Notes under the pieces: generated by a model
Databases searched by the model: none
What the model was told of the DNA's origin: nothing
The model's input: the letters and a program-made list of their open reading frames with translations, nothing else
In this document: positions 34,061-42,789 of the stretch, piece after piece
How the letters are laid out: every line of letters begins with the position of its first letter
Position numbering within the stretch: position 1 is the first letter of the stretch
Assembly: GCF_030730925.1 (NCBI RefSeq)
Contig: NZ_JAVAMB010000004.1
Span: 62,001 to 126,000 of the forward strand
From: Flavobacterium sp. DG2-3
GTDB lineage: Bacteria > Bacteroidota > Bacteroidia > Flavobacteriales > Flavobacteriaceae
Direction: 5' to 3'
Length of the DNA: 64,000 nt
Translations under genes and position numbers: made by a program

Positions 34061-34624
34061 ATGAGAAAATTATTTTTAGCAGCATTTTTATGTATTTGCG
34101 CCAATGGATTTGCACAATTAATACAAATTGGACCTCAGATTTCGACGAATATTACTTCTGTCGATGCAAAAAATTTCAGCTCCGACCATACTAATACAGG
34201 AATTGGCTTTGCCGGTTTTGCACGAGTAAATCTGTTGCTTTTTTATGCTCAGGGCGAATTTGGGTATGCCAAAAACAGTTTCAGCGTTTATCAAGATGGT
34301 ATTGGAGAAACCGAGTTTAAATTGGCTGGGACAGATGCCACATTAATTGCAGGATACAAACTTATTCCGCTTGGAAAACTCGGAAATGTGAGACTTTTTG
34401 TAGGCTACAACTGGAAAAATTATTCTGATATAAGTTCTAGCAACAATTTAAATTCTATAGCATTCGAAAAAAATAATCACAGCGTGCTTGGAGGAGTTGG
34501 AGTTGATGTCTGGCGATTTACTTTTGACGTAAGATATCTCGCCGGATTGACAGATATAGATGCTTCTGACGGTGAAATTAAAACTGGAGTCACCAACTTA
34601 TCGGTAGGATTTAAATTCCTATAG
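34061..34624 (+). CDS. Outer membrane beta-barrel protein (OMP_b-brl type)
   Basis: 187 aa. The signal peptide MRKLFLAAFLCICANGFAQ is followed by alternating beta-strands ending in the aromatic-tailed terminal strand GVTNLSVGFKFL. The pattern fits an eight-stranded porin-like or PorT-like barrel common in Bacteroidota. No extracellular domain or ligand motif is recognisable. It is monocistronic with a strong terminator at 34639-34666. Confidence 0.8.
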   Translation: MRKLFLAAFLCICANGFAQLIQIGPQISTNITSVDAKNFSSDHTNTGIGFAGFARVNLLLFYAQGEFGYAKNSFSVYQDGIGETEFKLAGTDATLIAGYKLIPLGKLGNVRLFVGYNWKNYSDISSSNNLNSIAFEKNNHSVLGGVGVDVWRFTFDVRYLAGLTDIDASDGEIKTGVTNLSVGFKFL

Positions 34625-34638
34625 AATATAAAAACATA

Positions 34639-34666
34639 AAAAAGGGAATCGATTGATTCCCTTTTT
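34639..34666. terminator. Strong bidirectional terminator
   Basis: AAAAAGGGAATC (34639-34650) pairs perfectly with GATTCCCTTTTT (34655-34666) around a 4-base loop. It separates two convergent genes. Confidence 0.9.
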
Positions 34667-34676
34667 TGTGCCTTAT

Positions 34677-35291
34677 TTAAATCTTAACGTAATAACTTTC
34701 TTCGTTATTGGTTTTGATTCTCTCTATTCCTTCTTCTGTTTTAATGGCTACATTAATAACATGAAGTACATTGGATTTTTCATCAATATCGCAGTTCCAA
34801 ATTGTTCCGTCTGAAAGAATAATTTCTGAAAATGGAGATACCATACATTTAGCATCATTATAAACTAAATTTTCTGTTTTTAGAAGTTTCTTTACTTTCG
34901 TTTTTTTATCGACTTCATAAAACAATATCTCATTTTCTTTAATTTCAACTACTTCGTCAAAAGTAGACTGATCATTACTGTTTGATTGAGCCGAAGACCA
35001 TACAGGCTGGTTCCCTGTTTTTTTCCAATTTCCAATTGCTTGGCTCATAATTTCTTTTCTTAAAAGCTCGCGTAAAGTGTCTACTTTTTTGACAGCTTCT
35101 TGCCCTATTTCATTCTCTGGTTTAATCTTCGCAGCCAAAGAAAATAAATCGATAGCTTTTACAAAATCGGCTTTTTTGTAGTAAGAAACAGCCAATTCAT
35201 ATTTGTTTTTTTGAAACGCGGTTTTTTGATCGTTCTGGCCAAAAAACTGAAAAGTAGTTAGCAGAACAATCACAACAAATGTCTTTTTCAT
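34677..35291 (-). CDS. Exported TPR-like protein of unknown function
   Basis: 204 aa from the ATG at 35291. The signal peptide is MKKTFVVIVLLTTFQFFGQ. One TPR-like helical pair follows at about 30-65 (NKYELAVSYYKKADFVKAIDLFSLA), then a beta-rich C-terminal half (ENEILFYEVDKKTKVKKLL, EIILSDGTIWNCDID). The earlier start at 35327 is rejected because a perfect -7 promoter box (CAAACATA on the plus strand, 35321-35328) overlaps it. Its C-terminal half resembles small lipocalin-like or copper-resistance-like beta domains, but no family can be named. It is monocistronic. Confidence 0.65.
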   Translation of the reverse strand: MKKTFVVIVLLTTFQFFGQNDQKTAFQKNKYELAVSYYKKADFVKAIDLFSLAAKIKPENEIGQEAVKKVDTLRELLRKEIMSQAIGNWKKTGNQPVWSSAQSNSNDQSTFDEVVEIKENEILFYEVDKKTKVKKLLKTENLVYNDAKCMVSPFSEIILSDGTIWNCDIDEKSNVLHVINVAIKTEEGIERIKTNNEESYYVKI

Positions 35292-35320
35292 TAAATCTTG
35301 TAGGTTTTTTTTTGTTTTTG

Positions 35321-35328
35321 CAAACATA
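35321..35328 (-). promoter_or_regulatory. -7 promoter element deciding the start of the 34677-35291 gene
   Basis: Read on the minus strand it is TATGTTTG, an exact TAnnTTTG. Transcription would begin near 35313, downstream of the longer candidate start codon, which supports translation from 35291. Confidence 0.55.
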
Positions 35329-35396
35329 AATTATTTTGCACAATAATCTTTACGGTTTTCCGTATTCTTGAATGTTTTTAATTATTATAAACAAAA

Positions 35397-35428
35397 AAAC
35401 GCCACTTCGTCAAAACAAAGTGGCGTTT
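35397..35428. terminator. Intrinsic terminator after the M1 peptidase gene
   Basis: AAACGCCACTT (35397-35407) pairs with AAGTGGCGTTT (35418-35428), flanked by A and T runs. It lies 27 bases after the minus-strand peptidase stop. Confidence 0.85.
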
Positions 35429-35454
35429 TAAAATATTTATTAAAATTAATTCAA

Positions 35455-37332
35455 TTATTTAACATGTAAGATATTATTTTCCGGCGTTGCATCCATAAAA
35501 ATTCCACCATCAAGCTCAATTTTTTCTATTTTTTTTGCGCTTTTCAAAATTATTCTGGCTATTTTTTGATTTTTCTCCCAAATTGCCGGAGTTTGATGAA
35601 CAGTTGCTTTAGATTTATCAGCGTAAGTAATCACAACATCAAACGGAATTGCAAAACCTCCAATGTTTTCTACTGTTATAACTTTTTTATCAGCAGAATA
35701 ATCTTTTACAGCAATGTCTAAATAATTGTTGGTAAAGAACCAATTATTAAAAAACCAATTTAAATTCTTTCCTGTTGAGGTGTTAAATGCATTAAAATAA
35801 TCCCAAGGAATTGGATGTTTTCCGTTCCAGATATCCATGTAATCGTGCAGTGCCTTTTTGAATACCTCGTCTCCAAGCATATCTTTTAAAGCCAAATAAG
35901 ATAGAGAAGCTTTTCCATAAGAATTATTGCCATAGCCTGCACCCGAAACTTGAGTCGACATTGTAATTATAGGCTGGTCTTCCTCTGTAGAACGATCATT
36001 GATATAGCCTTTTACTCTAAAATTTTGATAAAACTTATCTGCTGCTTCTTTACCGTGTTCCGCAATTCCGATTAAATATTCGAAAGTTGTTGCCCAGCCT
36101 TCGTCCATAAAAGCATAACGTGTTTCATTAATTCCCATATAAAAAGGAAAATAAGTATGCGCTACTTCGTGATCCTGAACCAATTGCGCAAAAACAGGAT
36201 CGTCCATTTGCGAATCGTTACACATCATTGGGTATTCCATGTCTGCAAAACCTTGAAAAGCCGTCATTTTAGAAAACGGATACGGAACTCCAGGCCAATT
36301 GTTAGAAAACCAGTCTAGAGCATATTGATTGTTTTTTACCGAATTTACAAAATCGGTTCCCTTAACATTGTAAGCAGCTTGAACACTTGCACGACGATTT
36401 GTTTTTTTGTCAACCACCACACTGCTGGCATCCCATAGATAATGGTCACTTAAACCAAAAGTCACATCGGTAATATTTTTTGCTTCAAATTTCCAGACAT
36501 TCCAATCGTACTGTTTGGTTACGATACCGCTTTTCATTTCTTGTTCGTTAGCGATATGCAAGATTTCATCTGTGGTATATGATTTCTTTAAGCGTGAAGC
36601 AAATTCAGGCTGTAAAACCTCATCAGGATTTAATAAATCTCCTGTTGCATACACCACATAATTTTTAGGCGCTTTAACAGAAAAAGTATAATCATTAAAA
36701 TCGTTGTAAAATTCTTGGCGGTCTGTGTGCGGCAATCTATCCCAGCCATTATAATCGTCGTAAACTGAAACACGAGGATAACTGTACGCTACAAAAAATG
36801 TTGTCTCGTCGATCTGCCCTTCTCTACCGCTTTCTTTAGACAAAGGATAGTTCCACTGAATATTGATAATGGTTTTTGAATGTGGAAAAATCGGTTTTTG
36901 CAATTTTACGTTTCCAACCGTTCCCCAGTTTTTCGCGTCTTCTTTGTAGACTTCATTTTCTATTTTTAAGGAAGTAATCGTTAATCCGTCGCTTAAAAAA
37001 TCGTTGCTCACTTCACTGCCTCTTGGAGAAGAAGGTTTATGAAGATTATTTACAAAACGGATAACTAAGTTTTTCAGGGTGTCTTTACTATTGTTTTCGT
37101 AAAGAATGGTTTCTGTTCCTGTAACCAATCTTGTTTTGGGGTCAACCGAAATTTCCATATTGTATTTTCCTCGGTTCTGCCAGTAGTTTGCGCCAGGTTT
37201 TCCGTCTTTAGAACGAGTTCCTTTTTCAAAGGCTTTTTTTATATTTCTTGGCATATAAAGTTCTTGGGCAAAACTATTTTGGGCGAAAAGAACAAATGCT
37301 ATTAATGCAAATTGCAAAAATTTCTTTTTCAT
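35455..37332 (-). CDS. M1 family zinc metallopeptidase (exported)
   Basis: 625 aa. The signal peptide ends near FAQNSFAQ. An N-terminal beta domain with ISVDPKTRLVTGTETILYEN precedes the gluzincin core, which has zinc ligands H388 and H392 in HEVAHTYFPF, catalytic E389 and third ligand E411 in FMDEGWATTFEY. The usual GAMEN exopeptidase motif appears changed to FADMEYPMM, so substrate docking may differ from classic aminopeptidase N. The C-terminal part (from about 560) is a short beta domain. It is probably periplasmic or surface peptide digestion. It is monocistronic with terminators on both sides. Confidence 0.9.
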   Translation of the reverse strand: MKKKFLQFALIAFVLFAQNSFAQELYMPRNIKKAFEKGTRSKDGKPGANYWQNRGKYNMEISVDPKTRLVTGTETILYENNSKDTLKNLVIRFVNNLHKPSSPRGSEVSNDFLSDGLTITSLKIENEVYKEDAKNWGTVGNVKLQKPIFPHSKTIINIQWNYPLSKESGREGQIDETTFFVAYSYPRVSVYDDYNGWDRLPHTDRQEFYNDFNDYTFSVKAPKNYVVYATGDLLNPDEVLQPEFASRLKKSYTTDEILHIANEQEMKSGIVTKQYDWNVWKFEAKNITDVTFGLSDHYLWDASSVVVDKKTNRRASVQAAYNVKGTDFVNSVKNNQYALDWFSNNWPGVPYPFSKMTAFQGFADMEYPMMCNDSQMDDPVFAQLVQDHEVAHTYFPFYMGINETRYAFMDEGWATTFEYLIGIAEHGKEAADKFYQNFRVKGYINDRSTEEDQPIITMSTQVSGAGYGNNSYGKASLSYLALKDMLGDEVFKKALHDYMDIWNGKHPIPWDYFNAFNTSTGKNLNWFFNNWFFTNNYLDIAVKDYSADKKVITVENIGGFAIPFDVVITYADKSKATVHQTPAIWEKNQKIARIILKSAKKIEKIELDGGIFMDATPENNILHVK

Positions 37333-37483
37333 AAATGATACTTAGGTCTTTAAATTGTTTTTTAGATAACTATTAGTGGAGATTTTTTTTAGAATGTTAC
37401 AAAGTTAATTATTAATTGTGAATGCTCAATTGTGAATTATGAATGTATTAAGACTAAAAACTTAGAAGCTAAAAAAGAAAAAA

Positions 37484-37507
37484 CGTCTGTCACCAAAGCA
37501 ACAGACG
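37484..37507 (-). terminator. Terminator after gapN
   Basis: CGTCTGT (37484-37490) pairs with ACAGACG (37501-37507). On the minus strand the stem is followed by a T-rich run (37471-37483). Confidence 0.75.
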
Positions 37508-37537
37508 GCATCTACAATTAATATATAACCTTGATGA

Positions 37538-39118
37538 CTACAAAATATAATCGGTATTAATAAAATTCGATTCTTTGCTGTTAAGCAATTCCTGCAGAAT
37601 CTGATTATTATAATCGATATCTTTTGAAGCTACAAACGTACGAATTGAGAAAGAACGCAAAGCATCTGGAATACTCAAGGTTCCTACAGCAGAATCTTTT
37701 CTTCCTGTAAATGGGAAAGCATCTGGCCCTCTCTGGCAAGAACTGTTGAGGTTTACTCTGCAAACTAAATTTACAAGCGAGTCAATAAGCGGCGCCAATG
37801 TTTTAATGTCTTTTCCGAACAAACTTACTTGCTGTCCGTAATTAGATTCTGCCATATCATGAAGCGGTTCTTTGATATCGCTGAAAGAAAGCACAGGAAC
37901 CACTGGTCCAAACTGCTCTTCGTGATACACTCGCATTTCTTTGTTTACCGGATATAAAACAGCTGGGAAAATATAATTTTCTGTATGTTTTCCTCCTTTT
38001 TCATTGATGATTTTCGCTCCTTTAGAAGTTGCATCATCAATTAAACCTTGAATATATTTTGGTTTATCTGTTTCTGGAAGCGGTGTTAGAGAAACTCCTT
38101 TCTCCCATGGATTTCCATAAACCAAACTGTCTACTTTTTCAGCAAAACGTCTATTGAATTCTTCTCTTACAGATTCGTGCACATACAATACTTTTAGAGC
38201 CGTACAACGCTGCCCGTTGAAAGACAAACTTCCTGTAATACATTCCTGAATAGCCAAATCTAAATCGGCATCTGGAAGAATAATCGCTGGATTTTTGGCC
38301 TCTAATCCTAAAATCAAACGCAATCTGTTTTTGTTCGGGTGCTGATCTTGCAAAGCAATAGCCGATTTACTGTTTCCAATTAATGCCAAAACATCAATTT
38401 TTCCAGATTTCATAATCGGAGAAGCTACTTCGCGTCCTCTTCCGTAAACAATATTGATTACACCTTTTGGAAAACTGCTTCTGAAAGCTTCTAATAATGG
38501 CGAAATACATAAAACGCCATGTTTAGCAGGTTTGAAGATTACGGTATTCCCCATAATCAAAGCTGGAATCAGCAATGAAAAAGTTTCGTTTAACGGATAG
38601 TTGTAAGGTCCAAGACACAAAACAACACCAAGAGGTCCGCGGCGAATCATGGCGTTTACACCTTGTACTTTTTCAAAGTGCGAACTACGTCCATTTAATT
38701 CTTTGTAACTTGCAATAGTATCGTAAATATATTCTACCGTTCTGTCAAATTCTTTTTGCGAATCTCCCAATGATTTTCCAATTTCCCACATCAAGTATTT
38801 TACTACTTCTTCGCGGGTTTCTTTCATCTGGCGAACAAAATTCTCCATAGCCTTAATACGATCGGCTACTTTCATCGTTGGCCATAATCCTTGTCCCATA
38901 TCGTAGGCAGCAGTTGCTGCTTCGACAACTTCGGCAGCTTCTTTTTCTGCCATAAACGGAATAGATCCTAATAAAGTCGGCGTATATTTTTCTGTTGAAG
39001 AAATAGTTGAAAACACAGGTGTGGTTTGCCCTGTCCATTGTTTCAATTCTCCGTTTACAAGATACGTATCTTGGTTTATCAGACTATTTATCTGATATTC
39101 TTCTGGTATAAAACTCAT
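37538..39118 (-). CDS. gapN: NADP-dependent glyceraldehyde-3-phosphate dehydrogenase (non-phosphorylating)
   Basis: 526 aa, an aldehyde dehydrogenase superfamily member. The catalytic cysteine is C305 in [14 protein letters not shown] and the general base glutamate is in [10 protein letters not shown]. The oxyanion asparagine is in [13 protein letters not shown], and the cofactor-binding region is VIFKPAKHG. The arginine and ALDH signature (NGQRCTA) match GapN rather than other aldehyde dehydrogenases. The C-terminal [20 protein letters not shown] is typical of this branch. It oxidises glyceraldehyde-3-phosphate directly to 3-phosphoglycerate, yielding NADPH. It lies downstream of the rhodanese gene but is separated from it by a terminator (39168-39190). 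Confidence 0.9.
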   Translation of the reverse strand: MSFIPEEYQINSLINQDTYLVNGELKQWTGQTTPVFSTISSTEKYTPTLLGSIPFMAEKEAAEVVEAATAAYDMGQGLWPTMKVADRIKAMENFVRQMKETREEVVKYLMWEIGKSLGDSQKEFDRTVEYIYDTIASYKELNGRSSHFEKVQGVNAMIRRGPLGVVLCLGPYNYPLNETFSLLIPALIMGNTVIFKPAKHGVLCISPLLEAFRSSFPKGVINIVYGRGREVASPIMKSGKIDVLALIGNSKSAIALQDQHPNKNRLRLILGLEAKNPAIILPDADLDLAIQECITGSLSFNGQRCTALKVLYVHESVREEFNRRFAEKVDSLVYGNPWEKGVSLTPLPETDKPKYIQGLIDDATSKGAKIINEKGGKHTENYIFPAVLYPVNKEMRVYHEEQFGPVVPVLSFSDIKEPLHDMAESNYGQQVSLFGKDIKTLAPLIDSLVNLVCRVNLNSSCQRGPDAFPFTGRKDSAVGTLSIPDALRSFSIRTFVASKDIDYNNQILQELLNSKESNFINTDYIL

Positions 39119-39167
39119 AATTAATTTGGTTTGTTAATAGTCTGGTAATTCTATTTTCAAAAGAAAA

Positions 39168-39190
39168 AAGAGGCTTTTTTATTGCCTCTT
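39168..39190 (-). terminator. Terminator between rhodanese and gapN genes
   Basis: AAGAGGC (39168-39174) pairs with GCCTCTT (39184-39190). The minus-strand T run lies at 39162-39167. Both flanking genes are on the minus strand, so gapN must have its own promoter or depend on read-through. Confidence 0.75.
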
Positions 39191-39196
39191 CTTCTT

Positions 39197-39508
39197 TTAT
39201 GGTTGTACTGTTTCTCCTTCCCAATCTAGGATTCCTCCAAGCAGATTGTAGGCGTTTTGAATACCCAATTCGTTCATGATCTGACATGCTTTTGCACTTC
39301 TAGCTCCAGAACGGCAGTATACGTAATAGTTTTTATTTTTGTCTAATTCTTCGATTTCATAGATAAAAGCCTGCCCTTTATTGATATCAATATTAAGCGC
39401 GTTCTCGATGTAGCCGTCATTAAATTCGTCTTCAGTTCTTACATCAAGTATAACTGCATTTTCGTCAGCTTCTAACTGAGCAACCCAATCTTCTTGTGAT
39501 AAATTCAT
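39197..39508 (-). CDS. Single-domain rhodanese-like sulfurtransferase
   Basis: 103 aa. One rhodanese domain has the active-site cysteine C65 in YVYCRSGARS, the loop that carries the persulfide, plus VILDVRTEDEF and LLGGILDWEG. It is cytoplasmic. It lies about 450 bases from the divergent Crp/Fnr regulator and near the TSUP, MBL-rhodanese and YeeE genes, which fits a role in cytoplasmic sulfane-sulfur handling. It could also supply sulfur for thiolation reactions. Confidence 0.9.
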   Translation of the reverse strand: MNLSQEDWVAQLEADENAVILDVRTEDEFNDGYIENALNIDINKGQAFIYEIEELDKNKNYYVYCRSGARSAKACQIMNELGIQNAYNLLGGILDWEGETVQP

Positions 39509-39796
39509 AGTAAAATGTGTTTTTGTAAAATTACGACGTTTCTATATATAAAAAACGTACCAAATGCGATTTCGATTATTATTCTCAGAAAACGTTTTAG
39601 AGAAACTATTATAATCAGTGTTTTACAAATTTAGTTACTATTTTTAAAAATTCAGCCTACAAAATCGATAGAAAATAGGATTTTTTCATTTACATAAAAT
39701 TAATCCGAAATCTAGTTTTATGGCAATTATTACCAATTCAAACCATTATCTTTGCAAACAAATACAATTTTTAATTCGATTTTGATAATTTTTTTC

Positions 39797-39942
39797 GCCA
39801 CGAATTGCACAAATTTTCACAAATTATTTTTTTGAAATTAGTGTATTTGCAGTAAAAAAGAATAACATTTTAAAATATTTTTCGCCATCAAATTCACAAA
39901 CTGACACTAAATTAATTCGTGAAAATTTGTGCAATTCGTGGC
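39797..39942. repeat. Long inverted repeat of the ATTCGTGGC type before the Crp/Fnr gene
   Basis: A perfect 24-bp dyad has arms 39797-39820 (beginning GCCACGAATTGCAC) and 39919-39942 (ending GCAATTCGTGGC), spaced by 98 A+T-rich bases. The right arm ends 16 bases before the ATG at 39959, so it is in the 5' leader. The word family recurs at 61195-61415 and 60337-60400. The rest of the 39509-39958 gap holds no gene. Confidence 0.75.
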
Positions 39943-39958
39943 AACAAAAAAAGAACAA

Positions 39959-40588
39959 ATGCAGCATTCCTTAAAAACCATATTTCCTAATTTCTCCAAC
40001 GAACTTATTGCTACAATTGAAGAAAATGGAAGTCTTCAGAATTTTGAAGCCGGAACAGTTTTAATGCGTACGGGACAGTACATTAAAAATACTGTTTTGA
40101 TTATTAAAGGAAAAATCAAAATCTATCGCGAAGGCGAAGACGGCGGAGAGTTTTTATTGTATTATTTACAGCCAGGTCAGGCTTGCGCTATTTCTATGAT
40201 CTGTACTGCAAAAAGCGAGAAAAGCCAAATTATGGCCAAAGTTGTAGAAGATGTATCTGTAATGATGATTCCATTGCAATCAATGGACAAATGGATGATG
40301 GAACATCGCTCTTGGTACGAATTTGTAATTGAAACATATCGAAGCCGTTTTGAAGAAGTTCTCGAAGTCGTTGATAATATCGCTTTCCGTTCTATGGATG
40401 AAAGATTAGAATTCTACTTAAAAAGACATTCTGATGCTTGTGGATGCTCTGAAGTTAATCTATCGCATCAGGAAATTGCAACGGAACTAAATACTTCAAG
40501 AGAAGTTGTTTCCCGTTTACTCAAAAAAATGGAACAGCGCGGTTTGGTTAAACTCAACCGAAACCAAATTGAGTTGCTTAATTTTTAA
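39959..40588 (+). CDS. Crp/Fnr family transcriptional regulator
   Basis: 209 aa from the ATG at 39959. A longer frame beginning with GTG at 39929 runs through the repeat arm and is rejected. The cyclic-nucleotide-type sensor domain covers about 15-130 and includes PGQACAISMICTAKSEKSQ with two cysteines six residues apart. The dimerisation helix lies near 125-145. The winged helix-turn-helix is VNLSHQEIATELNTSREVVSRLLKKME. No iron-sulfur cysteine cluster is seen at the N-terminus, so it is not a classic FNR; the two sensor-domain cysteines could detect persulfide or redox state (inference). Its likely operators are at 40792 and 47118, before the sulfur genes. Confidence 0.9.
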   Translation: MQHSLKTIFPNFSNELIATIEENGSLQNFEAGTVLMRTGQYIKNTVLIIKGKIKIYREGEDGGEFLLYYLQPGQACAISMICTAKSEKSQIMAKVVEDVSVMMIPLQSMDKWMMEHRSWYEFVIETYRSRFEEVLEVVDNIAFRSMDERLEFYLKRHSDACGCSEVNLSHQEIATELNTSREVVSRLLKKMEQRGLVKLNRNQIELLNF

Positions 40589-40779
40589 CCATTAAGGCAT
40601 TAAGAAAATTAAGATTTGCGTTGTCCATATTGACTCAAAAAAGGTTAAGAATATTAAGCTTATGCACCTTAATTTTTCTTTAATACTAGAAGATTAAGTC
40701 GCAGCATTACTTAATTAACCTTCAAAAGAAAAATTAAGACAAAGTATTACTTAATTTTCTTAATGTCTTAATGGTTAAA
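40584..40779. repeat. TTAAG-type long inverted repeat
   Basis: Arms 40584-40613 and 40750-40779 match at 29 of 30 positions, beginning TTTAACCATTAAGG and ending CCTTAATGGTTAAA or its variant. The left arm contains the stop codon of the Crp/Fnr gene. Further TTAAG/CTTAA words fill the spacer. Confidence 0.7.
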
Positions 40780-40791
40780 TAAAATACTTCT

Positions 40792-40805
40792 GTGATAAAT
40801 GTTAC
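40792..40805. promoter_or_regulatory. Candidate Crp/Fnr operator of the TSUP gene
   Basis: Read on the minus strand the site is GTAACATTTATCAC. It matches the site at 47118-47131 at 12 of 14 positions. Its centre is 36.5 bases upstream of the last base of a -7-like box CAACTTTG (40828-40835; one mismatch to TAnnTTTG). That position fits a class II activator site near -42. Assignment to the Crp/Fnr protein encoded at 39959 is inference. Confidence 0.5.
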
Positions 40806-40851
40806 TGTAGGTTTCTAATTTCCGAAGCAACTTTGCATCAAAACAAATGCA

Positions 40852-41637
40852 ATGGAATATTTAGGGTATTTTGCCTCCATCATAATCGGAATAACACTTG
40901 GCTTAATTGGCGGTGGCGGTTCTATTCTAACTATTCCAATTTTAGTTTATTTATTTAAAGTAAATCCCGATCAGGCTACTTCTTATTCTTTATTTATTGT
41001 CGGATTAACGGCAATGTTTGGAAGTTTCAGCCATTATAAAATGGGGAATCTGAAATTAAAATCGGCTTTATATTTTGCTTTTCCTTCTGTTATTTCGATT
41101 TTAATAATTCGCGAAGTTATATTTCCGCAAATTGCTGCGACTTTATTTTCTGTTGCTTCTTATACGGTTTCAAAAGATTTTCTGATTATGATTATCTTTT
41201 CTATCCTGATGATTACGGCGGCCATTTCGATGATTAAAAAAAATCAGCCCGAAATAAAATCAGCCGAAACCAATTATTCACAACTTAGCTTTATCGGTTT
41301 TTTGGTCGGAATCGTAACGGGTTTTCTAGGCGCGGGCGGCGGATTTTTAATTATTCCTGCTCTGCTTTTTTTCGCCAATCTGCCCATGAAACAAGCCGTT
41401 GGAACTTCCTTATTAATCATTACTATAAATTCGTCAATAGGTTTTGCAGGCGATTTGTACATCGGAACACCTATAAACTATACTTTCTTATTAAGCGTCT
41501 CTGCAATGGCCTTAATCGGAATGTTTATTGGAAGCCAGCTTTCTAAAAAACTTGACGGCGCAAAATTAAAACCATTATTCGGATGGTTTGTCCTTATAAT
41601 GGGTTTTTATATCATTGCCAAAGAAGTATTGTTTTAA
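40852..41637 (+). CDS. TSUP (TauE/SafE) family membrane permease
   Basis: 261 aa with about eight membrane segments in two related halves. The glycine-rich signatures are IGGGGSILTIPIL (first half) and LGAGGGFLIIPAL (second half), diagnostic of the TauE/SafE family. Members export sulfite, sulfonates or related anions from the cytoplasm. The gene follows a Crp/Fnr regulator and is near the rhodanese and YeeE sulfur genes, so sulfite, thiosulfate or another sulfur anion is the probable substrate. It has its own candidate operator at 40792. Confidence 0.9.
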   Translation: MEYLGYFASIIIGITLGLIGGGGSILTIPILVYLFKVNPDQATSYSLFIVGLTAMFGSFSHYKMGNLKLKSALYFAFPSVISILIIREVIFPQIAATLFSVASYTVSKDFLIMIIFSILMITAAISMIKKNQPEIKSAETNYSQLSFIGFLVGIVTGFLGAGGGFLIIPALLFFANLPMKQAVGTSLLIITINSSIGFAGDLYIGTPINYTFLLSVSAMALIGMFIGSQLSKKLDGAKLKPLFGWFVLIMGFYIIAKEVLF

Positions 41638-41705
41638 AACTTAAAAGTGCGTCAGTGTACTTTTTAATTTGAATATTTTTGAATTTAGTTTTCACTTGTA
41701 GAGTA

Positions 41706-41738
41706 ATCTTTGTCAAAGTATTGAACTTTGACAAAGAT
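41706..41738. terminator. Perfect 14-bp hairpin between convergent genes
   Basis: ATCTTTGTCAAAGT (41706-41719) pairs with ACTTTGACAAAGAT (41725-41738) around a 5-base loop. It lies between the convergent TSUP and XRE genes; there is no long T run, so it may be a repeat element as much as a terminator. Confidence 0.6.
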
Positions 41739-41753
41739 GAAACTAAAACCTTT

Positions 41754-42140
41754 TTAAAGTTCTCCAAATTTATCTTTATAGCGTTCAAGCTCAATTTCGG
41801 TCCTGTTCAGCAGTTTTTCCAACAGTTGAATTTTATCTTCATAAAGTTCTTTTAAAACCGAGGTATTGTCTGCATTAATTAAAATACTTCCGTTATTGTT
41901 TCCTGTAATTTTGTTGTAGTTATTAAAGTATTTATCGTAATCAAAACTAATTATATCCTCTACACTGACATCTAAAATCCGTCCTATTTCGACCAATTTT
42001 TCATAACTCAAAGAAGTTTTTCCTTTCTCAATTTTACTGTAACCTGCTTGAGTCACACCTAATCTTTCTGCCATATACTCTTGAGTATAATTTTTTAACT
42101 CTCTAATATTTTTGATTTTGTTTTTTATTGTTGTGGCCAT
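41754..42140 (-). CDS. XRE-family helix-turn-helix regulator
   Basis: 128 aa from the ATG at 42140; the longer frame from 42173 begins inside the dyad region. The HTH_3 domain is at about 5-62 (RELKNYTQEYMAERLGVTQAGYSKIEKGKTSLSYEKL). The tail is a coiled coil (about 90-128, LKELYEDKIQLLEKLLNRTEIELERY), suggesting dimerisation. The family includes many autoregulators. A nested palindrome at 42164-42210 lies immediately upstream. Confidence 0.85.
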   Translation of the reverse strand: MATTIKNKIKNIRELKNYTQEYMAERLGVTQAGYSKIEKGKTSLSYEKLVEIGRILDVSVEDIISFDYDKYFNNYNKITGNNNGSILINADNTSVLKELYEDKIQLLEKLLNRTEIELERYKDKFGEL

Positions 42141-42163
42141 ATTCTTTTCTGATTTGGGGTCAT

Positions 42164-42210
42164 GTATAGTCAAAACAGCCAGCCGTTACATTATAACGGC
42201 ATAACTATAC
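42164..42210. promoter_or_regulatory. Nested dyad upstream of the XRE gene, candidate operator
   Basis: Outer arms are GTATAGT (42164-42170) and ACTATAC (42204-42210). Inner arms are GCCGTTA (42182-42188) and TAACGGC (42194-42200). Both are perfect, and the pattern lies 24 bases before the XRE ATG. Two dimers or one tetramer could bind. Autoregulation is inference. Confidence 0.4.
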
Positions 42211-42258
42211 TTATTTTTGGGTATTCATAAAGCTACTTCATAATGAGAACAATATGAC

Positions 42259-42360
42259 TTAGCGTTTCGTTAATTTTTTCTTTCTGATAATAAAGTAACC
42301 ATATATCAAAGCTGCCATTATGAACAAAATATCATAATGGGAAATATCAAATACAAACAT
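42259..42360 (-). CDS. Candidate 33-aa single-pass membrane peptide
   Basis: ATG at 42360 to TAA at 42259 encodes 33 residues: a hydrophobic helix (HYDILFIMAALIYGYFII) followed by a basic tail RKKKLTKR, the topology of a small inner-membrane peptide. It starts 12 bases after the stop of the 134-aa membrane-protein gene on the same strand, suggesting co-transcription. No homologue is known to me. Confidence 0.4.
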   Translation of the reverse strand: MFVFDISHYDILFIMAALIYGYFIIRKKKLTKR

Positions 42361-42372
42361 TTCTGATTTTTC

Positions 42373-42777
42373 TTAAGCAGTTCTTTTTATACTGCGTTCA
42401 AACTGAAGATCTAAATAATAATCGATCTGTTTACCAACCAATGCACGGTCTTTTGGCGCAATTTTAGTTCTTATTTCATTTTGGTAAATATCTTTAACAA
42501 AAATAAAATATACAAACTCCGCCTTATTGCCAAATCGGGCAATGATAATGAGAGTATAACATAAAAGTGCAGGAATAATGTAGTATAAATCCATTAAGTC
42601 GGAAAATATCATACAATAATAGGTTGCAATAGTTACGGCTATAAAAGCGCCGTTTTCAAGAAAATATTTTCTCTTTTTTTTAAGCAGTCCAAGTTCTTTA
42701 ATTTCATCAAACTGATACTGCCAATTCTTAGATTTGTAACGAAATCTAACCTTGTCGGAAAAAATTGTTAAAGGCAT
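42373..42777 (-). CDS. Two-helix membrane protein of unknown function
   Basis: 134 aa. An N-terminal soluble segment (VRFRYKSKNWQYQFDEIKELGLLKKKRKY) precedes two membrane helices (about 44-60 GAFIAVTIATYYCMIF and 65-82 YYIIPALLCYTLIIIA). A C-terminal soluble part follows (FGNKAEFVYFIFVKD, KQIDYYLDLQFERS). This resembles small PH-domain-like membrane proteins, in which the helices split a beta fold. It is probably co-transcribed with a 33-codon membrane peptide downstream. Confidence 0.65.
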   Translation of the reverse strand: MPLTIFSDKVRFRYKSKNWQYQFDEIKELGLLKKKRKYFLENGAFIAVTIATYYCMIFSDLMDLYYIIPALLCYTLIIIARFGNKAEFVYFIFVKDIYQNEIRTKIAPKDRALVGKQIDYYLDLQFERSIKRTA

Positions 42778-42789
42778 AATAATTTAGTA

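Noticed and set aside
39929-39958. GTG-started N-terminal extension of the Crp/Fnr protein
   Set aside because: The extension is encoded by the right arm of an inverted repeat; the ATG at 39959 gives the normal family length.
41612-41794. 60-codon minus-strand frame overlapping the end of the TSUP and XRE genes
   Set aside because: It crosses the perfect 14-bp hairpin and both gene ends; no support as a gene.
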